Notes: generated from the sequence alone by a model not told the origin. DNA of 64,000 bases from an uncultured Bacteroidota bacterium (GCA_937873155.1 CALMVZ010000012.1:1-64000); one strand, 5' to 3'. Counted from the stretch's first letter, positions 21,571-30,577 are shown. Translations and numbers: made by a program.

Positions 21571-21594
21571 GCTTCATTACTAAAAAAACAAAAA

Positions 21595-24459
21595 ATGAAA
21601 AAAAGCATCATTGCATCGATTTCGTTAAGTATTTTAGGCTTAACAAGTTTAATGGCTCAGCCTACACTGGTAGAGAAAGTAGAACCGCAAGCCGGTAAAC
21701 TGGTGATTCCATACGAAAAATGGAAATTACCGAATGGTTTAACCATCTTGCTCCACGAAGATCATTCTGATCCTGTGGTGAACGTAATGGTAACTTATAA
21801 GGTAGGTTCGAATCGCGAAGATATAGGCCGTTCAGGATTTGCTCACTTTTTTGAACATATGATGTTCCAGGGTTCTTTACATGTTGCAGATGAAGAACAT
21901 TTTAAAATGGTAAGTACCGCAGGTGGAAATATGAATGGTTTCACACAGGAAGATAAAACCGTTTATTACGAGACCTTGCCATCAAACTACCTTGAAATGG
22001 GTCTTTGGTTAGAAGCTGACCGTATGGGTTTCTTACTGGACTCTTTAACTACAAAGAAATTCGAGAACCAGCGTGATGCCGTAAAAAACGAAAAATCGCA
22101 GAACGTAGAGAACCAACCATATGCAATGGCGTTTGTTGAAGAGATCAATAAGGCTCTTTATCCTTCAAAGCATCCATACAGCTGGCCGGTTATTGGTTAC
22201 GTTGATGATCTGAATCGTGCTACAGTTGATGACGTGAAAGCATTCTTTTTACGTTGGTACGGACCAAACAATGCGATCTTAACTGTTTCAGGTGATTTCA
22301 ATCCGAAAGACGCATTAACTATGATCGACAAATATTTCGGAACTATTAAACCATGTCCTGAAGTAAAAAAATTACGCGTTCCGCCTGTTGTGATCCCAAC
22401 TGATAAATACACTGCTTATAAAGACAGAACATATTTTCCACTTAACTTACGTGTTTACCCTACAGTTCCGCAATACCACCGTGATGAACCGGCCTTAGAC
22501 CTTTTAGGTATGATGATGGGTGGAGGAAACAACTCTGTATTCTATAAGAACTTTGTGAAAAATGAAAAAGCTGTTCAGGCATCTGTTAATCACCGCGGAA
22601 AAGAATTATCAGGTGAATTCTCGATCCAGATCTTCGCCTATCCGCCTGAAGATTTCAACTTAGAGAAATTATTCACTGAGATCGACGAGAGCGTTAAGAA
22701 AAGCATAGATGATTTCGAAAAAACCGGAATTACTGATGAAGCGTTATCCCGTGCGAAATCGGAAGTTGAATCAGGTTTTTATTATGGTTTGGATGAAGTG
22801 TTCAATAAAGCTTCAACGATATCTGAGTGGGAGCGCTTATTAGGAAAGAGCTCTAACGTTTCTGAAGAGATCGACCGTTACAATAAAGTAACTAAAGAAG
22901 ATATCGCACGCGTATTCAATAAATACATCAAAGGTTCAGGTGCAGCCATCTTAAATACATATCCTATAACTAACCAAAAAGATTCAGTAAAATCTGTGAA
23001 TCCGTACGCAGGAATGGCAGGACCGTTAAGTCCTGAGGTTTTAGCATTGAAATATGCTCAGAATCCTGATAAATTTGACCGCGCCGCTCGTCCGGTTCCG
23101 GGCACCCCTAAAACAGTTAAAGCTCCTGAGTTCTTCCAGACATCTTTAAAGAATGGAATGAAAGTTCTGGGAACAAGTTCAACTGAAAGCCCGATCATCA
23201 CTATCAATATCAATCTTGAAGGCGGTACCCTTGCGTTATCTCCTGATCAGTACAAAAAGATGGGTATTCCTGAAATGTGTGCAGGGATCTTAAATGAAGG
23301 CACCAAGAATTACACCACCGAGCAAATGTCAGCCGAACTGGAAAAATTAGGAAGCTCTATCTATTTCAGTTCCGGAAAATATAATAATTCGATCAGTGTA
23401 TCTTGCCAGAAGAAGAACCTGGATGCTACATTAAAATTATTAGAAGAGAAGCTATTGAATCCAGGTTTCAACCCGGAAGATTTCAAGCGTGGAAAAAAAC
23501 AATATAAAGAGAGTATCAAAAACGATAAGACCAGTCCGAACACAATGGCAAGCAAAGCTTTTGCTCAGGCTATTTACGGTGCATCTTCCGTTCTTGGTAT
23601 GGAGCCAACAGCGAAATCTGTTGACGCTATCGAATTACAGGACCTGAAAGATTATTTCGCATCTGCTTATTCATCAGCAAATGGTAACATTGTTGTTGTA
23701 GGTGATATTAAAGAAAGCGAGATCCTTCCAAAATTAGAATTCCTGAATAAGATGTCGAGCAAACCTGTAAAAATGCAGCCTATACCTGAATCACCTGCTG
23801 CTTCCGGGCAACAGTTCCTGATCGTTGATAAAGTTGCTGCTCCGTCTTCGGTGATCACTATGGGATATCCTTCATTGAAATATGATGCAACAGGCGATTA
23901 TTTCAAGAACCAGATCGCTAACTTTATTTTCGGTGGTAATTTTAACAGCCGTCTGAATTTGAATCTGCGTGAAGACAAAGGTTATACTTACGGTATCTAT
24001 TCACGTTTCAACGGAAATAAATATACCGGAACATTCTCAATCGGTTCTTCCGTAAAACGTCCTGCTACTATTTTATCTTTAATGGAGATCACTAAAGAGT
24101 TCAATAAATTCGTAAATGAAGGTTTAAATGATAAAGATCTTGAGTTCACAAAGAATTCAATGCTGAATGTGGAAGCTTTACGTTATGAATCACCATACCA
24201 AAAAGCAAGCTTCCTTGGTAACATCGCCTATTATAACTTACCAAAAGATTATGTTACACAGCAAAACACAATTCTGAAGAACATCACTAAAGAAGAACTG
24301 AACGCACACATCAAGAAGAACTTTGATATGAGTAAAATGACAACTGTGATCGTTGGTGACAAGAATTATATTGAAGCAAAATTAAATGACGCGCTGAAAG
24401 ACAACAAGAACAAGGAAGCGTTAAACAATGTTAAGTTCAAAAAAATGTCTGTTGATTAA
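21595..24459 (+). CDS. Secreted two-domain M16 (pitrilysin-like) zinc protease
   Basis: 954 residues with signal peptide MKKSIIASISLSILGLTSLMAQ. The first M16 half carries the inverted zinc motif HFFEH (H84, E87, H88) and the distal glutamate near E166 (VKNEKSQN). The second half (~490-950, starting FQTSLKNGMKVLG) has the M16 fold without HxxEH and keeps the typical LREDKGYTYG pattern. Such fused pairs degrade peptides in the periplasm and form a closed chamber. A pair of TPR proteins follows 51 bp downstream and could be co-transcribed. Confidence 0.92.
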   Translation: MKKSIIASISLSILGLTSLMAQPTLVEKVEPQAGKLVIPYEKWKLPNGLTILLHEDHSDPVVNVMVTYKVGSNREDIGRSGFAHFFEHMMFQGSLHVADEEHFKMVSTAGGNMNGFTQEDKTVYYETLPSNYLEMGLWLEADRMGFLLDSLTTKKFENQRDAVKNEKSQNVENQPYAMAFVEEINKALYPSKHPYSWPVIGYVDDLNRATVDDVKAFFLRWYGPNNAILTVSGDFNPKDALTMIDKYFGTIKPCPEVKKLRVPPVVIPTDKYTAYKDRTYFPLNLRVYPTVPQYHRDEPALDLLGMMMGGGNNSVFYKNFVKNEKAVQASVNHRGKELSGEFSIQIFAYPPEDFNLEKLFTEIDESVKKSIDDFEKTGITDEALSRAKSEVESGFYYGLDEVFNKASTISEWERLLGKSSNVSEEIDRYNKVTKEDIARVFNKYIKGSGAAILNTYPITNQKDSVKSVNPYAGMAGPLSPEVLALKYAQNPDKFDRAARPVPGTPKTVKAPEFFQTSLKNGMKVLGTSSTESPIITININLEGGTLALSPDQYKKMGIPEMCAGILNEGTKNYTTEQMSAELEKLGSSIYFSSGKYNNSISVSCQKKNLDATLKLLEEKLLNPGFNPEDFKRGKKQYKESIKNDKTSPNTMASKAFAQAIYGASSVLGMEPTAKSVDAIELQDLKDYFASAYSSANGNIVVVGDIKESEILPKLEFLNKMSSKPVKMQPIPESPAASGQQFLIVDKVAAPSSVITMGYPSLKYDATGDYFKNQIANFIFGGNFNSRLNLNLREDKGYTYGIYSRFNGNKYTGTFSIGSSVKRPATILSLMEITKEFNKFVNEGLNDKDLEFTKNSMLNVEALRYESPYQKASFLGNIAYYNLPKDYVTQQNTILKNITKEELNAHIKKNFDMSKMTTVIVGDKNYIEAKLNDALKDNKNKEALNNVKFKKMSVD

Positions 24460-24510
24460 TTATGCATTTGCATGCTATTTGCGTCATTAATTAAAAAGAA
24501 ATAAACCTAT

Positions 24511-25665
24511 ATGAAATCATTCTTGACCATTACACTGGCTGCCCTGAGTGCTATAGCAATAGCTCAGGACAACCAGGTGTTGAACTCGATCAATTACCTT
24601 AAGAGTAAGGAATTTGATAAAGCTAAAGCTGCAACTGATCTGGCGGCTGAAAATGAAAAAACAAAAGGTTCCGCTAAAATGTGGAAAGCTCGCGGAGATG
24701 TTTACCGTGCCATCTACGCTGATACTTCCTCAAAAGTGAGAGCTCTTGATGAAGAGGCAGAAGAAAAAGCCCTGAAAGCTTATATCAATTGTTTAGCCAT
24801 CGACTTAAAAGAAAATGCAAAAGATCCGATCTACAAACCGGATGTAAAAGGCCCGATAGTTATGGCTGCCAATGCTACGAACAAAAAAGCCGCGCGTTAT
24901 GGCCAGGCGAAAATGTTCGATAAAGCTTTAGCCGCTTATGACCTGGTTGAAAGTGCGCTTATTTATGATTTTGATGAAGGGATGAAGCGAAACAACATCA
25001 CCAAAGAAAAATTAATGTATAACAGGTACGATATGTATGGAAGAGCTAACGACATTCCTAAAATGCAGGAATACGCGGATAAATTGATCGCTATCAATTA
25101 TAAAGACCCGAAGGTCTTTGTTAATATGTCGAACGTTATGATCGGCGCAAAGGATACCGCTAAAGCTTTATACTATATTGAAAAAGGAAAAGTATTGTTT
25201 GATGATAATATGGATCTTGTGAATCAGGAGATCAACATTTACCTGGCTCGCAAAAAAACAACGGAGTTAAAAGATAAATTAATAGCAGCCATTGCAGCTA
25301 ACGATAATGAGGTCCTGCATGCTATCCTGGCTAACATTTATACAAAAACAAATGAATTAGAGAAAGCTGAAGCTGAATATATGAAAGCTTTAGAGATCAA
25401 GCCTGATTACGAAGTAGCGAATTACAACTTAGGCGTTGTGTATTTTAATAAAGGTAACGAATGGAGTAAAAAAGCCGGAGACCTTCCTCCGAAAGAAGCT
25501 GCAAAAGCAAAAGAATACGATGCTAAAGCTTTGGAAGACTGGAAAAAAGCGATCGTGTATTTTGAAAAATCATACGAAGTAACACCTGATAAAGCAACTA
25601 AACAACGTTTACGTCAGCTATTATTAAAAACAGGCGAGACTGAAAGAGCTGAAAAATATAAATAA
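24511..25665 (+). CDS. Exported TPR-repeat protein
   Basis: 384 residues; signal-like start MKSFLTITLAALSAIAIAQ. Helical repeats throughout, clearest at ~260-320 (ANIYTKTNELEKAEAEYMKALEIKPDYEVANYNLGVVYFNKGN) where TPR positions W/L-G-Y-A-P are visible. A further TPR lies near the end (AIVYFEKSYEVTPD). Likely periplasmic scaffold protein. It is followed after 17 bp by a paralogous TPR gene. Confidence 0.85.
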   Translation: MKSFLTITLAALSAIAIAQDNQVLNSINYLKSKEFDKAKAATDLAAENEKTKGSAKMWKARGDVYRAIYADTSSKVRALDEEAEEKALKAYINCLAIDLKENAKDPIYKPDVKGPIVMAANATNKKAARYGQAKMFDKALAAYDLVESALIYDFDEGMKRNNITKEKLMYNRYDMYGRANDIPKMQEYADKLIAINYKDPKVFVNMSNVMIGAKDTAKALYYIEKGKVLFDDNMDLVNQEINIYLARKKTTELKDKLIAAIAANDNEVLHAILANIYTKTNELEKAEAEYMKALEIKPDYEVANYNLGVVYFNKGNEWSKKAGDLPPKEAAKAKEYDAKALEDWKKAIVYFEKSYEVTPDKATKQRLRQLLLKTGETERAEKYK

Positions 25666-25682
25666 TACCAAATTTGTTCTCT

Positions 25683-27011
25683 ATGCTTAAAAAAATAATT
25701 GTCTCTGCTTTATTGATCAGTTTAAGCACATTTTGCATTGCTCAAAAATCAAAAGTTAATGCAGCCTGGAGGGGATTGACGGATTATCAGTCAACCCTGA
25801 AAGAAAAACCGGATCCTTCCTATTTAATGAAAGCGAAGGAAGCTATTGATGCTGCGGCGGCTAATGAAGAGACAAAGAGCAATCCGAAGATGCATGTTTA
25901 CAGAACGCAGATCTATTACGAGGTTTTTAAAAGTAATTTAAAAGCTGAAGAAGAAAAAGCGGCTGCAACATCAGGAGACAAAAAAGCGAGAATGGAAACA
26001 GCTTACAGTAATGTAAGTACAAAAGAATTCTCAGAAGCTATCAAGTCGATCGAATTCGTAAAAACAAATTCAAAAGATCAAAGCCAGTTCCAGGAATTAT
26101 TAACTACCGGATTATCGATGATCGATGACCTTAACAATTTAGCGGTTGGTTCATACAAAGCAAAAAAATACGATGAGGCTTCAGATTATTTCGAGAGTTC
26201 ATTTAGTTTAAGCGGTATGTTGAACCAGGGCAGGAAGGATACCGTTAGTTTATTCAATGCTTCATTATCTGCTCAAAAGGCAAAGAACTATGCTAAAGTA
26301 GTAAAGATCAACCAGCGCATGGTAGATGAGAAAATGGCGAATGCCGGTACTTATCAATATCTCTACAACGCTAAAATAAATACACAGGATACCGCGGGCG
26401 CATTCACAACTTTACAGGAAGGCCGTAAATTATATCCGAATGATATGACCTTGCTGAACCTGGAAACAGATTACTTCCTGCAACGCGGCAGACAGCAGGA
26501 ATCAGTAAATAATTTATTACTGGCTTTAGAGAAAGATCCGAATAACGCCATTCTTCATTTGATCGTAGCAAATACATTCGATAACATGGCTAATCCAAAA
26601 ACAAAAGGTCCGGATGGAAAAGATGTAGACATGGTTAAGCCGGAGAATTTTGCTGAACTATTCGGAAAAGCGGAAGAACATTATAAAAAAACCGTTGAAT
26701 TAAAACCAGGCAATCCGGAATACAGTTTTAACGCACTGTATAATTTAGGGGCTTTGTATTATAACTACGGTACTTATATGTACAACAAAGAAATGAACGA
26801 CGCTACGATCACTAAATTAGCTTCAAAGCAAAAAGAGATCATGGCGAAATGTACAGAGCAGTACAAGAAAGCTATTCCGTATTTTGAACAAGCTTTAGAA
26901 TTCAAAGCAGATGACAATTCAACATTGCAATCGCTCCGCCGGTTATACCTATTGGTAGGTAATGAAGCCAAAGCTGCGGAGATCACCGCCAAACTTAATA
27001 AAGGAAAATAA
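25683..27011 (+). CDS. Exported TPR-repeat protein, paralogue of the preceding gene
   Basis: 442 residues from ATG 25683 (MLKKIIVSALLISLSTFCIAQ); an upstream in-frame TTG at 25674 is less likely. Same plan as the 24511 gene: an N-terminal DAAAANEETKSNPKMHVYR segment resembling ATDLAAENEKTKGSAKMWK of its neighbour, then TPRs, with DPNNAILHLIVANTF and KPGNPEYSFNALYNLGALYYNYG. Tandem duplication is evident from the shared layout. A strong terminator follows 4 bp after the stop. Confidence 0.85.
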   Translation: MLKKIIVSALLISLSTFCIAQKSKVNAAWRGLTDYQSTLKEKPDPSYLMKAKEAIDAAAANEETKSNPKMHVYRTQIYYEVFKSNLKAEEEKAAATSGDKKARMETAYSNVSTKEFSEAIKSIEFVKTNSKDQSQFQELLTTGLSMIDDLNNLAVGSYKAKKYDEASDYFESSFSLSGMLNQGRKDTVSLFNASLSAQKAKNYAKVVKINQRMVDEKMANAGTYQYLYNAKINTQDTAGAFTTLQEGRKLYPNDMTLLNLETDYFLQRGRQQESVNNLLLALEKDPNNAILHLIVANTFDNMANPKTKGPDGKDVDMVKPENFAELFGKAEEHYKKTVELKPGNPEYSFNALYNLGALYYNYGTYMYNKEMNDATITKLASKQKEIMAKCTEQYKKAIPYFEQALEFKADDNSTLQSLRRLYLLVGNEAKAAEITAKLNKGK

Positions 27012-27015
27012 ATTT

Positions 27016-27040
27016 AAGCCCCTAGAACAGGGGCTTTTTT
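27016..27040 (+). terminator. Rho-independent terminator after the TPR genes
   Basis: AAGCCCC TAGAACA GGGGCTT followed by TTTT, immediately after the 27011 stop. Confidence 0.92.
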
Positions 27041-27349
27041 AATGGCATAAAACTAATAAAATGAAAGTAGAATCAATTAAAATAAAATCAATCTTTGGGT
27101 GAGTTGTATAAGTATTTCATGAAATCTATTTAACATAATGTTAATTATAGTCGGCGAGTCCAAGACAGTAACACGCTGATTTCAAGCGCCGAACTATAAT
27201 ATATCGTTATGTCTGCGGAACTCGCGTTCCTTGCCCTAAATGGTAAATAGCCCCACGAATTAAAGATAAATACCTTCGGTGAGCTTTAATTCCTGCATAT
27301 CCCACACCTCTCGCTCCAAAAATTTCAGCTTTATTCGTAAATTAGAGGT
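27041..27349. other. Gene-free 309 bp with an imperfect long inverted repeat
   Basis: ACATAATGTTAATTATAG at 27133-27150 faces CTATAATATATCGTTATGT at 27194-27212; inner arms TTATAGTCGGCG and CGCCGAACTATAA extend the pairing. A direct copy of the outer word lies at 28013-28031 and related words border the 30.4-31.5 kb toxin-antitoxin module. No gene is visible; the last ~40 bp supply the leader of the 27350 gene. Confidence 0.6.
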
Positions 27350-27547
27350 ATGAATAAAGATATTGTTGGTAAAAAAATAAGACATAAAGAAACAAAAGAA
27401 ATTTGTCTTATAACCCGAATTAGAGAAAACGATAATAAGTTAAACGCCTATTTCGTGCCACTAAATAATGACGGAAAAGGAGAAGATAACGGAATAGAAA
27501 TGTTTATTGATATTAACCTTCTTGAGGAGTTTTATGATCTTGTTTAA
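27350..27547 (+). CDS. Small orphan protein, unknown
   Basis: 65 residues: MNKDIVGKKIRHKETKEICLI, then NKLNAYFVPLNNDGKGEDNG and an acidic end. The IVGKKIRHKETKEICLITRI start looks like a small beta-barrel module (ATG context GGT-ATG), but no family is recognised. It overlaps the converging 27513-27698 frame by 35 bp. It lies in the accessory stretch between repeat elements, and its coding status is probable rather than certain. Confidence 0.5.
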   Translation: MNKDIVGKKIRHKETKEICLITRIRENDNKLNAYFVPLNNDGKGEDNGIEMFIDINLLEEFYDLV

Positions 27548-27698
27548 AAAACTCAATCGCATCCACTTCCAATTTCATTTTATAAACTTCACCTTCCGTA
27601 ATGTTTATGTAGGGATGTTTTTTTTTAAACGAAGTGATTAGCTCATTTATTTGATTTTCAAAATCATTTTTTTCTTTTATTAAGTCTTTAATTAGCAT
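27513..27698 (-). CDS. Small orphan helical protein, unknown
   Basis: 61 residues: MLIKDLIKEKNDFENQINELITSFKKKHPYINI..., a predicted helix followed by a short strand region (VYKMKLEVDAIEFF). Proteins of this shape occur as lone genes in accessory DNA. It overlaps the converging neighbour at the 3' end. No function can be given. Confidence 0.5.
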   Translation of the reverse strand: MLIKDLIKEKNDFENQINELITSFKKKHPYINITEGEVYKMKLEVDAIEFFKQDHKTPQEG

Positions 27699-28108
27699 AG
27701 TTTATTTAATAGGTGTTCTTAAAAGCGCCAAACGGATATACAAACAACGATGAAGGTCTTAACAATCGTTCTCGCCGTAATTGGTGGTTTGACTTTAACT
27801 TGGGAGATTTTAAAATATTGCTTTCTTGAAAAGCATGATTCAATAAACTATTACTTTTCTTTATTTTAGAACTAACGGTCATCGTCTTACCGTCTATTCG
27901 ATTTCTTTGAAATCGTAGTATCATCTCTTCGATGAAATTTTTGCCCTTCTGCTTCTCTAACGTACCGCTTACACTGTCAGCTTTGGCGGTACTTTTAGCC
28001 AAAGCTATATTAACATAACGTGAAATTATAGATATATTTAAAACATTGATTTAAAGTGATTTAAGTGATATTTATTGTAAATATAAGGATAATTCCTTAC
28101 CATTGTAT
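27699..28108. repeat. Hairpin-rich non-coding element
   Basis: Contains perfect hairpins CGATTTC-TTT-GAAATCG (27899-27915) and TCATC-TCTTC-GATGA (27921-27935), GTACCGC/GCGGTAC (27962-27968/27986-27992), and the overlapping alternative AGCTTTGGC/GCCAAAGCT (27979-27987/27998-28006). It ends in ACATAACGTGAAATTATAG (28013-28031). It also shares CTTTnCTTTAnTTTA-ACTAACGGTC (27854-27880) with 39375-39400. A 98-codon minus-strand frame covers it (27706-28002), but the density of hairpins argues for a structured element. Confidence 0.6.
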
Positions 28109-29116
28109 ATGAAGTATTCCATCTTCTCCGTCCAGGATCATCACCCTTCTTTTAAGCGCTCAATTCCTAAACTTTATATAGAAGTTTTAGAACAAGGGAT
28201 CCTCGCCGATCAATTGGGTTACGATTCTTTTTTTGTGGCTGAACATCATTTCCATGAATACGGAGCTGTTCCTAATCCCGCCATCTTTTTAACGGCTTTA
28301 GCCCAACACACCAAACGCATTAAACTCGGTCCTGCAATCTCAATTCTAACCTTCCACAATCCTTTAACAGTAGCTGAGAATTACGCAATGCTAGATATCT
28401 TATCCAACGGACGCGTAATCCTTGGTGTCGGCTCCGGTTATTTAAAACACGAATTTGAAGGCTACTCTATAAACCCCGAAGAAAAACGCCAACGCTTTGA
28501 TGAGAACCTCTTTGTATTAAAACAAGCTTTGGCCGGACAAAAACTGAATTTTAAAGGAAAATTCGGTTCTTATAATAACGTGCAAACTAACGTCCAGGTT
28601 ACACAGGCTCAAATTCCTTTGTATGTCGCGATTCTACGTTCTGAAGCGGCTTATTACGTCGGTAAACAAGGAAATAACATTATTTGTGTCCCGTACGCTT
28701 CGTTAAACGATTTTTCAGAGATAAAAGATCTTTATACAGATTTTAAAAAAGGGTTTTCAGAATCCGGTAAACAAGATCCTCAAGCTTTATTCGCATTTCA
28801 CGCCCATGTCGCTGAAACTAATGATCTCGCCCGTAAAAATGCTGAAGATGCTTTTAATTTGTACGTCCGCACCCGTTTATACGCGAAACAACAAACTTAT
28901 AACGACGTTTTACAAACAGGATTACATTTATTCGGTTCTGTTGAAACTGTTGCAAATAAAATCGTAGAGTTGCATAAAATTGGTATAGATCATCTCCTGT
29001 TATTACAAAACTTCGGAATGTTGCAACCCGAATTAGTAAAGAACTCCATGAAACTTTTTATTGAACAGGTAAAACCACTTGTTCAGCAAAAGATCTCTGC
29101 TTCCGCATCAAATTAA
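28109..29116 (+). CDS. LLM-class flavin-dependent oxidoreductase (luciferase-like monooxygenase)
   Basis: 335 residues from ATG 28109 (MKYSIFSVQDHHPS); the TTG 6 bp upstream is not needed. Luciferase-like TIM-barrel motifs: FVAEHHFHEYGAVPNPAIFL, KLGPAISILTFHNPLTVAE, ILSNGRVILGVGSGYLKHEF and PLYVAILRSEAAYYVGKQG. These enzymes use reduced FMN to oxidise small organic molecules; the substrate cannot be told from sequence. It stands alone, and the base composition of the coding region looks slightly richer in CCG/CGC codons than its neighbours. Confidence 0.9.
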   Translation: MKYSIFSVQDHHPSFKRSIPKLYIEVLEQGILADQLGYDSFFVAEHHFHEYGAVPNPAIFLTALAQHTKRIKLGPAISILTFHNPLTVAENYAMLDILSNGRVILGVGSGYLKHEFEGYSINPEEKRQRFDENLFVLKQALAGQKLNFKGKFGSYNNVQTNVQVTQAQIPLYVAILRSEAAYYVGKQGNNIICVPYASLNDFSEIKDLYTDFKKGFSESGKQDPQALFAFHAHVAETNDLARKNAEDAFNLYVRTRLYAKQQTYNDVLQTGLHLFGSVETVANKIVELHKIGIDHLLLLQNFGMLQPELVKNSMKLFIEQVKPLVQQKISASASN

Positions 29117-29190
29117 GAATCTTTTATCGTTTTGACAGAAAGTTCCGCTTCTTCCGGCAATTAACTTCCTCTGCTTCAATATAAATTTCT

Positions 29191-29207
29191 TTGGCAAGGT
29201 TAATGTA
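29191..29207 (+). promoter_or_regulatory. Possible sigma-54-like promoter, leader 1
   Basis: TTGGCAAGGTTAATGTA: GG and the G of GT are spaced as the -24/-12 elements of a sigma-54 promoter, but the -12 GC is GT. The same frame of letters (TTGGCA-N8-TGTA) lies at the equivalent place upstream of the 29981 gene, which is why it is listed. Confidence 0.35.
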
Positions 29208-29333
29208 TATATACTATCAGATAACCAAGACTTAAAAAAGAAGATAAAGTTGCATTCATTGCAAAAGGGCCCGGGGCCTACAAACGAAATAGCAACAAGT
29301 GAAATAGAAGTTGAGAGACAGATAAGTCATGGT

Positions 29334-29367
29334 AAACCGCTCTAAAGAAATTTGGGGCGGTTTTTTT
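29334..29367 (+). terminator. Terminator-like hairpin in the leader of the 29398 gene
   Basis: AAACCGC (29334-29340) pairs with GCGGTTT (29357-29363) followed by TTTT, 30 bp before ATG 29398. It is either an attenuator or the end of a ~150-nt small RNA transcribed from about 29215. The stem is identical to that at 29943-29974. Confidence 0.65.
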
Positions 29368-29397
29368 AACACAATAACTGAAAAGGATCAAAAGAAA

Positions 29398-29637
29398 ATG
29401 AAAAAAGGACTAATAAAATATTTTGCGATTTTTATCTACGGTATGGGTATGTTAATTGTATTGAGTAAAAAAGAACATTCTAATTATTCAACAGCGACTA
29501 ACGGTCATAAAGCAAAGACATATTCGAATACAACCGATTTTACTGATGTAAAACATGTAAGTGCTCAGAAATTTTTTAGCAGCAACGAACGGTTTACACT
29601 TCGTTTCTCAGATAACGATTTATCATTCCTGTATTGA
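29398..29637 (+). CDS. Small membrane-anchored or secreted protein, unknown
   Basis: 79 residues from ATG 29398 (MKKGLIKYFAIFIYGMGMLIVL), one hydrophobic N-terminal segment, then a Ser/Thr/Asn-rich tail ending SDNDLSFLY. Earlier in-frame starts would place the terminator hairpin 29334-29367 inside the coding region, so they are rejected. No family recognised. It sits behind a leader that parallels the one before the 29981 gene. Confidence 0.6.
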   Translation: MKKGLIKYFAIFIYGMGMLIVLSKKEHSNYSTATNGHKAKTYSNTTDFTDVKHVSAQKFFSSNERFTLRFSDNDLSFLY

Positions 29638-29980
29638 TCCTATCATTTTGATAAAATTTAAACGTTCTTTAAAAACTTAAATCACAGTAAGTCAATCAAA
29701 AGCACTTTGGCACTCAGTTTGTAGTATTATGTATAGGCCGGGTTTTAGGATACTAAATACCAGCGGGCTTTGAAAAAGTAGTTGTTAAACAGACTCCTGG
29801 TAAATTGGATATATAGATCCTCTCCGGAGCACACAGCAAGGAATTAATCCTAAACAGCTACAACGAATATATAAATAGAGGCGGCAGATGCAGGTCAGGA
29901 TTCATAGGGGAAAGAAAAATAATTCAATCTCCGCTTCTATTCAAACCGCTTCGGTTCTACCGGGGCGGTTTTTTATTAAA
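29638..29980. other. 343-bp leader region 2, no gene
   Basis: Contains TTGGCACTCAGTTTGTA at 29707-29723 (sigma-54-like spacing, -12 GC replaced by GT), a CTCCGGAG palindrome near 29822, and the terminator hairpin 29943-29974 ending 6 bp before ATG 29981. The length (about 250 nt from promoter-like motif to ATG) is unusual for this genome, where leaders are generally short. Confidence 0.5.
29943..29974 (+). terminator. Terminator-like hairpin immediately before ATG 29981
   Basis: AAACCGC (29943-29949) and GCGGTTT (29965-29971) with an inner CGGT/ACCGG pairing, then a T-run to 29974. Its position 6 bp upstream of the start codon would block expression unless antitermination occurs. Confidence 0.65.
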
Positions 29981-30352
29981 ATGAAAAGAACACTTACATA
30001 TTTGATCCTGGTCTTGGCATTAACTGTAAATACTATTTCGTCTCAGGTTGTCATGCATCCGCCGGAAGCAAAAGGAAAAACGCAAACCCGTTTTTATTAC
30101 TTACCGGATCACCAAATATACTATGATCTTCAAAGCTCTCATTTCATCTACTGGAATGGAACTGAATGGAAAGACACAGATCTATTACCGGTTAAATATT
30201 CTCAAGTTGACATTAACAACACAGAAAAAGTAATGTTGAATGATTACAGCGGCAATAAACCTTATCTGCATTTCGCAGCACATAAAATAAAATATCCGAA
30301 AGGTTATAAAAATCCGGCGCCGAGAAATACTAAGCCATATGATCTGAGATAG
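29981..30352 (+). CDS. Small secreted protein of a Bacteroidota Tyr-rich type
   Basis: 123 residues from ATG 29981; signal peptide MKRTLTYLILVLALTVNTISS. The mature part has RFYYLPDHQIYYDLQSSHFIYWNGTEWKDTDLLP, the YYYPDxxxYYD...YxYxxGxxW pattern of short exported Bacteroidota proteins of unknown role. Upstream in-frame ATG 29888 would put a terminator within the gene and is rejected. Expression is likely controlled by the leader hairpin. Confidence 0.7.
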   Translation: MKRTLTYLILVLALTVNTISSQVVMHPPEAKGKTQTRFYYLPDHQIYYDLQSSHFIYWNGTEWKDTDLLPVKYSQVDINNTEKVMLNDYSGNKPYLHFAAHKIKYPKGYKNPAPRNTKPYDLR

Positions 30353-30527
30353 TAGTTTCCGACCCTCTTCGCGGGCCCCCATGTCAAGACGTAACTATAT
30401 ATTAGTTTACCACAAAAATCACTTATTCGGTAACACAAAGTTTTTGTAATATAAATATGTTTTAATTGTTTGATAATCAATATTTATAAGCTAATCACAA
30501 AAGAATTATTTTAATCTTATTTAATAT

Positions 30528-30573
30528 AAAGGCAAAATTGCCTTTTAAAAATGGAAAAATTACCTTATATTTG
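30528..30573 (+). promoter_or_regulatory. Promoter and operator of the Xre-RES operon
   Basis: The palindrome AAAGGCAA-AA-TTGCCTTT (30528-30545) is followed by a degenerate second copy (AAATGGAA...TTACCTT, ~30548-30565) and by the -7 box TATATTTG (30566-30573). This fits autorepression by the antitoxin. Because the -7 box lies downstream of the ATG at 30551, that ATG cannot be used from this promoter. Confidence 0.7.
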
Positions 30574-30577
30574 TAAT

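Noticed and set aside
27706-28002. 98-residue minus-strand protein
   Set aside because: It covers a dense set of hairpins and a shared repeat motif; coding is less likely than a structured element.
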